DNA from: Sedimenticola_A sp040506895
Lineage (GTDB): Bacteria > Pseudomonadota > Gammaproteobacteria > Chromatiales > Chromatiaceae
NCBI GenBank assembly: GCA_040506895.1
Contig: JBEVVY010000001.1
Span: 2,341,116 to 2,405,115, forward strand
DNA: 64,000 bases
Reading direction: 5' to 3'
The notes beneath the pieces were generated by a model. The model saw nothing but the letters and a program-made list of their open reading frames with translations, ran no database searches and was not told the DNA's origin. Made by a program: the position numbers and the translations under genes. Shown in pieces: positions 62,756 through 64,000 of this stretch. Within the stretch, counting starts at the first letter, position 1, and each line of letters opens with the position of its first letter.

Positions 62756-62784
62756 ATTCTATGCCCGGTAACAGACCCGCGCAA
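62756..62784 (-). promoter_or_regulatory. Candidate sigma-70 promoter of tRNA-Gly
   Basis: On the minus strand, -35 TTGCGC (62784-62779) and -10 TAGAAT (62761-62756) are 17 bp apart, ending about 12 bases before the mature tRNA 5' end. Confidence 0.6.
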
Positions 62785-62804
62785 CCATCGCTGCTCGAGC
62801 GGCA

Positions 62805-64000
62805 TCAGCGCCGGCCGCCCCCTTTCGAACCGTTCCTGTACATTGCATCCACTTCCTTGGCGAAACGCTCCAGGACCTTGGCGCGCTTCACCTTGAGTGT
62901 GGGTGTCAGCAGGCCGTTGTCCACACTCCAGGGCTCCAGCTGCAATGTAATCCGCCTGATCTTGGCATATCCCGGAAAATCCCGTATCGCATCATTGATA
63001 TGATCCATCACCGTGGAGATCACTTTCGGTGCCCTGAGGCTTTCCGGGCTCATTGGATCGACACCGCAGTCCTGGGCCAGGCCGGGCCAGAAGTCACCCG
63101 ATATGACCAGCAGTGCGGTCAGGTAGGGGCGTCCCTCACCGATCACCATCACCTGCTCGATGAGCGGATTGAGCAGAATGGCCATCTCCATATCCCCGGG
63201 AGGCACCTTCTCGCCGTTGGAGAGCACCAGGATGTCCTTGATACGACCGGTGATGTAGATATGGCCGTTATCGATCCGTGCCTGGTCCCCGGTATGCAAC
63301 CAGCCGTCGGCATCGATCATCTGCTTGGTCGCCGCATGGTTGTTCCAGTAACCGAGCATCACGCCCGGGCTCCGGACCTGCAGCTCATCATCCGCACCGA
63401 TGCGCACCTCGATACCCCTCAGGGGCAAGCCGACGCTGGCCGGCTCATTGTCGTCCAGGGGATTGACGCTGATGACCGGACTGGTTTCTGTCAGACCGTA
63501 ACCCTGAATGATGGGCACGCCGAGACCGATGAAAACCCTGGCGATATCGGGTGACAGGGGTGCACCGCCACTGACCGCCGCCCTCAGCTTGCCCCCCAGT
63601 TTTTCGGTGATCTTGGAGGCCACCAGCTTTTCCAGCAGGGGCCAGAAAAGCAGTTTCGGATGCCATCCGGCCCGTCCCTGCTGATTTTCGAAACGATGCC
63701 AGCCGACATTCACTGCGGTCGTAAACAGCCAACGGGCTATGGCAGGCTTCTTGGACATCTGGTCCTTGATCCTGCCGTAGACTTTCTCGAAGATGCGTGG
63801 CACCGAGATCATCACCGTCGGGCACACCTGCTGCAGATCTTCTGCGAGCTGGGGGATCGAGCGGGAGTAGGCCACGGTGGAACCGGTCATGACAGGAATA
63901 TAGTAACCGGCGGTGCGCTCGAGGGTATGCGAGAGGGGAAGGAAAGAGAGGAACACATCCTCGATATAGCAATCCAGCACCGTCAGGGAGGCATGGGCCA
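62805..64000 (-). CDS. Long-chain acyl-CoA synthetase (AMP-binding), 5' end beyond window
   Basis: About 398 residues of an ANL-superfamily ligase that activates fatty acids as acyl-AMP and then acyl-CoA. The frame is open to the right edge (AHASLTVLDCYIEDVFLSFL), so the N-terminus with the P-loop is missing. Visible motifs are LPLSHTLERT, PTVMISVPRIFEKVYGRIKD, AAVSGGAPLSPDIARVFIGL, the adenylate motif GYGLTETSPVISVN, WLHTGDQARIDNGHIYITGR and LVLSNGEKVPPGDMEMAI with a late Lys-containing LTPTLKVKRAKVLERF. The AMP-binding enzyme resembles FadD15-type eukaryote-like synthetases. Substrate chain length is not predictable. Confidence 0.9.
   Translation of the reverse strand, partial: AHASLTVLDCYIEDVFLSFLPLSHTLERTAGYYIPVMTGSTVAYSRSIPQLAEDLQQVCPTVMISVPRIFEKVYGRIKDQMSKKPAIARWLFTTAVNVGWHRFENQQGRAGWHPKLLFWPLLEKLVASKITEKLGGKLRAAVSGGAPLSPDIARVFIGLGVPIIQGYGLTETSPVISVNPLDDNEPASVGLPLRGIEVRIGADDELQVRSPGVMLGYWNNHAATKQMIDADGWLHTGDQARIDNGHIYITGRIKDILVLSNGEKVPPGDMEMAILLNPLIEQVMVIGEGRPYLTALLVISGDFWPGLAQDCGVDPMSPESLRAPKVISTVMDHINDAIRDFPGYAKIRRITLQLEPWSVDNGLLTPTLKVKRAKVLERFAKEVDAMYRNGSKGGGRR

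Overview
The window reads as a contiguous chromosomal segment of a moderately GC-rich Gram-negative bacterium, most likely a gammaproteobacterium. This is inferred from conserved gene pairs (glnE-ilvE beside LPS-core genes, trxA-rho, mutY-yggX, yrfG near nudE), from MsbA, a lipid A acyltransferase and an OprI-like lipoprotein, and from a five-gene NAD-reducing [NiFe] hydrogenase operon next to redox-stress genes. The gene set would fit a chemolithotrophic, Chromatiales-like organism, but no marker gene in the window proves a genus.

Region 1 (1-9929, all minus strand) is the end of an O-antigen or capsule locus. It holds a truncated Wzx-type flippase, three GT4 glycosyltransferases, a CgeB-like glycosyltransferase, a sulfotransferase, a CDP-tyvelose epimerase-like SDR, an AsnB-type amidotransferase and a SAM methyltransferase. 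Region 2 (10486-19947, plus strand) contains a WecA/WbpL-type initiating transferase, a WbpM-type dehydratase, MsbA, a lipid A acyltransferase, a GT4 enzyme, WecB and an O-antigen ligase. Region 3 (19967-26903, minus) is glnE-ilvE-zinc finger-ELM1 family-GT4-GT2, which joins nitrogen control to LPS-core synthesis. Regions 1 to 3 together build, export and ligate a surface glycan.

Region 4 (26979-41692) is largely housekeeping. It has an orphan aldolase/dehydrogenase fusion, groESL under a sigma-70 promoter with a perfect CIRCE operator, an AstE-like hydrolase, a GCS2-family ligase, a MurU-like uridylyltransferase, rho, trxA, rhlB, a YkgJ protein, yrfG, an unknown exported protein, nudE and cysQ. 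A structured intergenic repeat with 23-bp perfect inverted arms sits at 32924-33021.

Region 5 (41701-50125) contains a frameshifted exported double-thioredoxin gene, a DUF4124-type protein, a diguanylate cyclase, hoxFUYH with its maturation protease, and a possible small cysteine protein. Region 6 (50299-56973) holds an IalB-family protein, a compact trimeric autotransporter, and a rubrerythrin / Fe-S oxidoreductase / DUF3501 operon divergent from a di-heme cytochrome c peroxidase. The shared upstream DNA carries a 9-bp palindrome. Region 7 (57043-64000) has tRNA-Phe, yggX-mutY, an L,D-transpeptidase facing an OprI-like lipoprotein, an AsmA protein, a DUF2007-type protein, tRNA-Gly(CCC) and a truncated long-chain acyl-CoA synthetase.

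I saw no CRISPR array, insertion sequence, integrase or rRNA gene. The least explained items are the frameshifted thioredoxin gene, the intergenic hairpin repeat, the rubrerythrin module with its palindrome, and the ELM1-family protein within an LPS operon.
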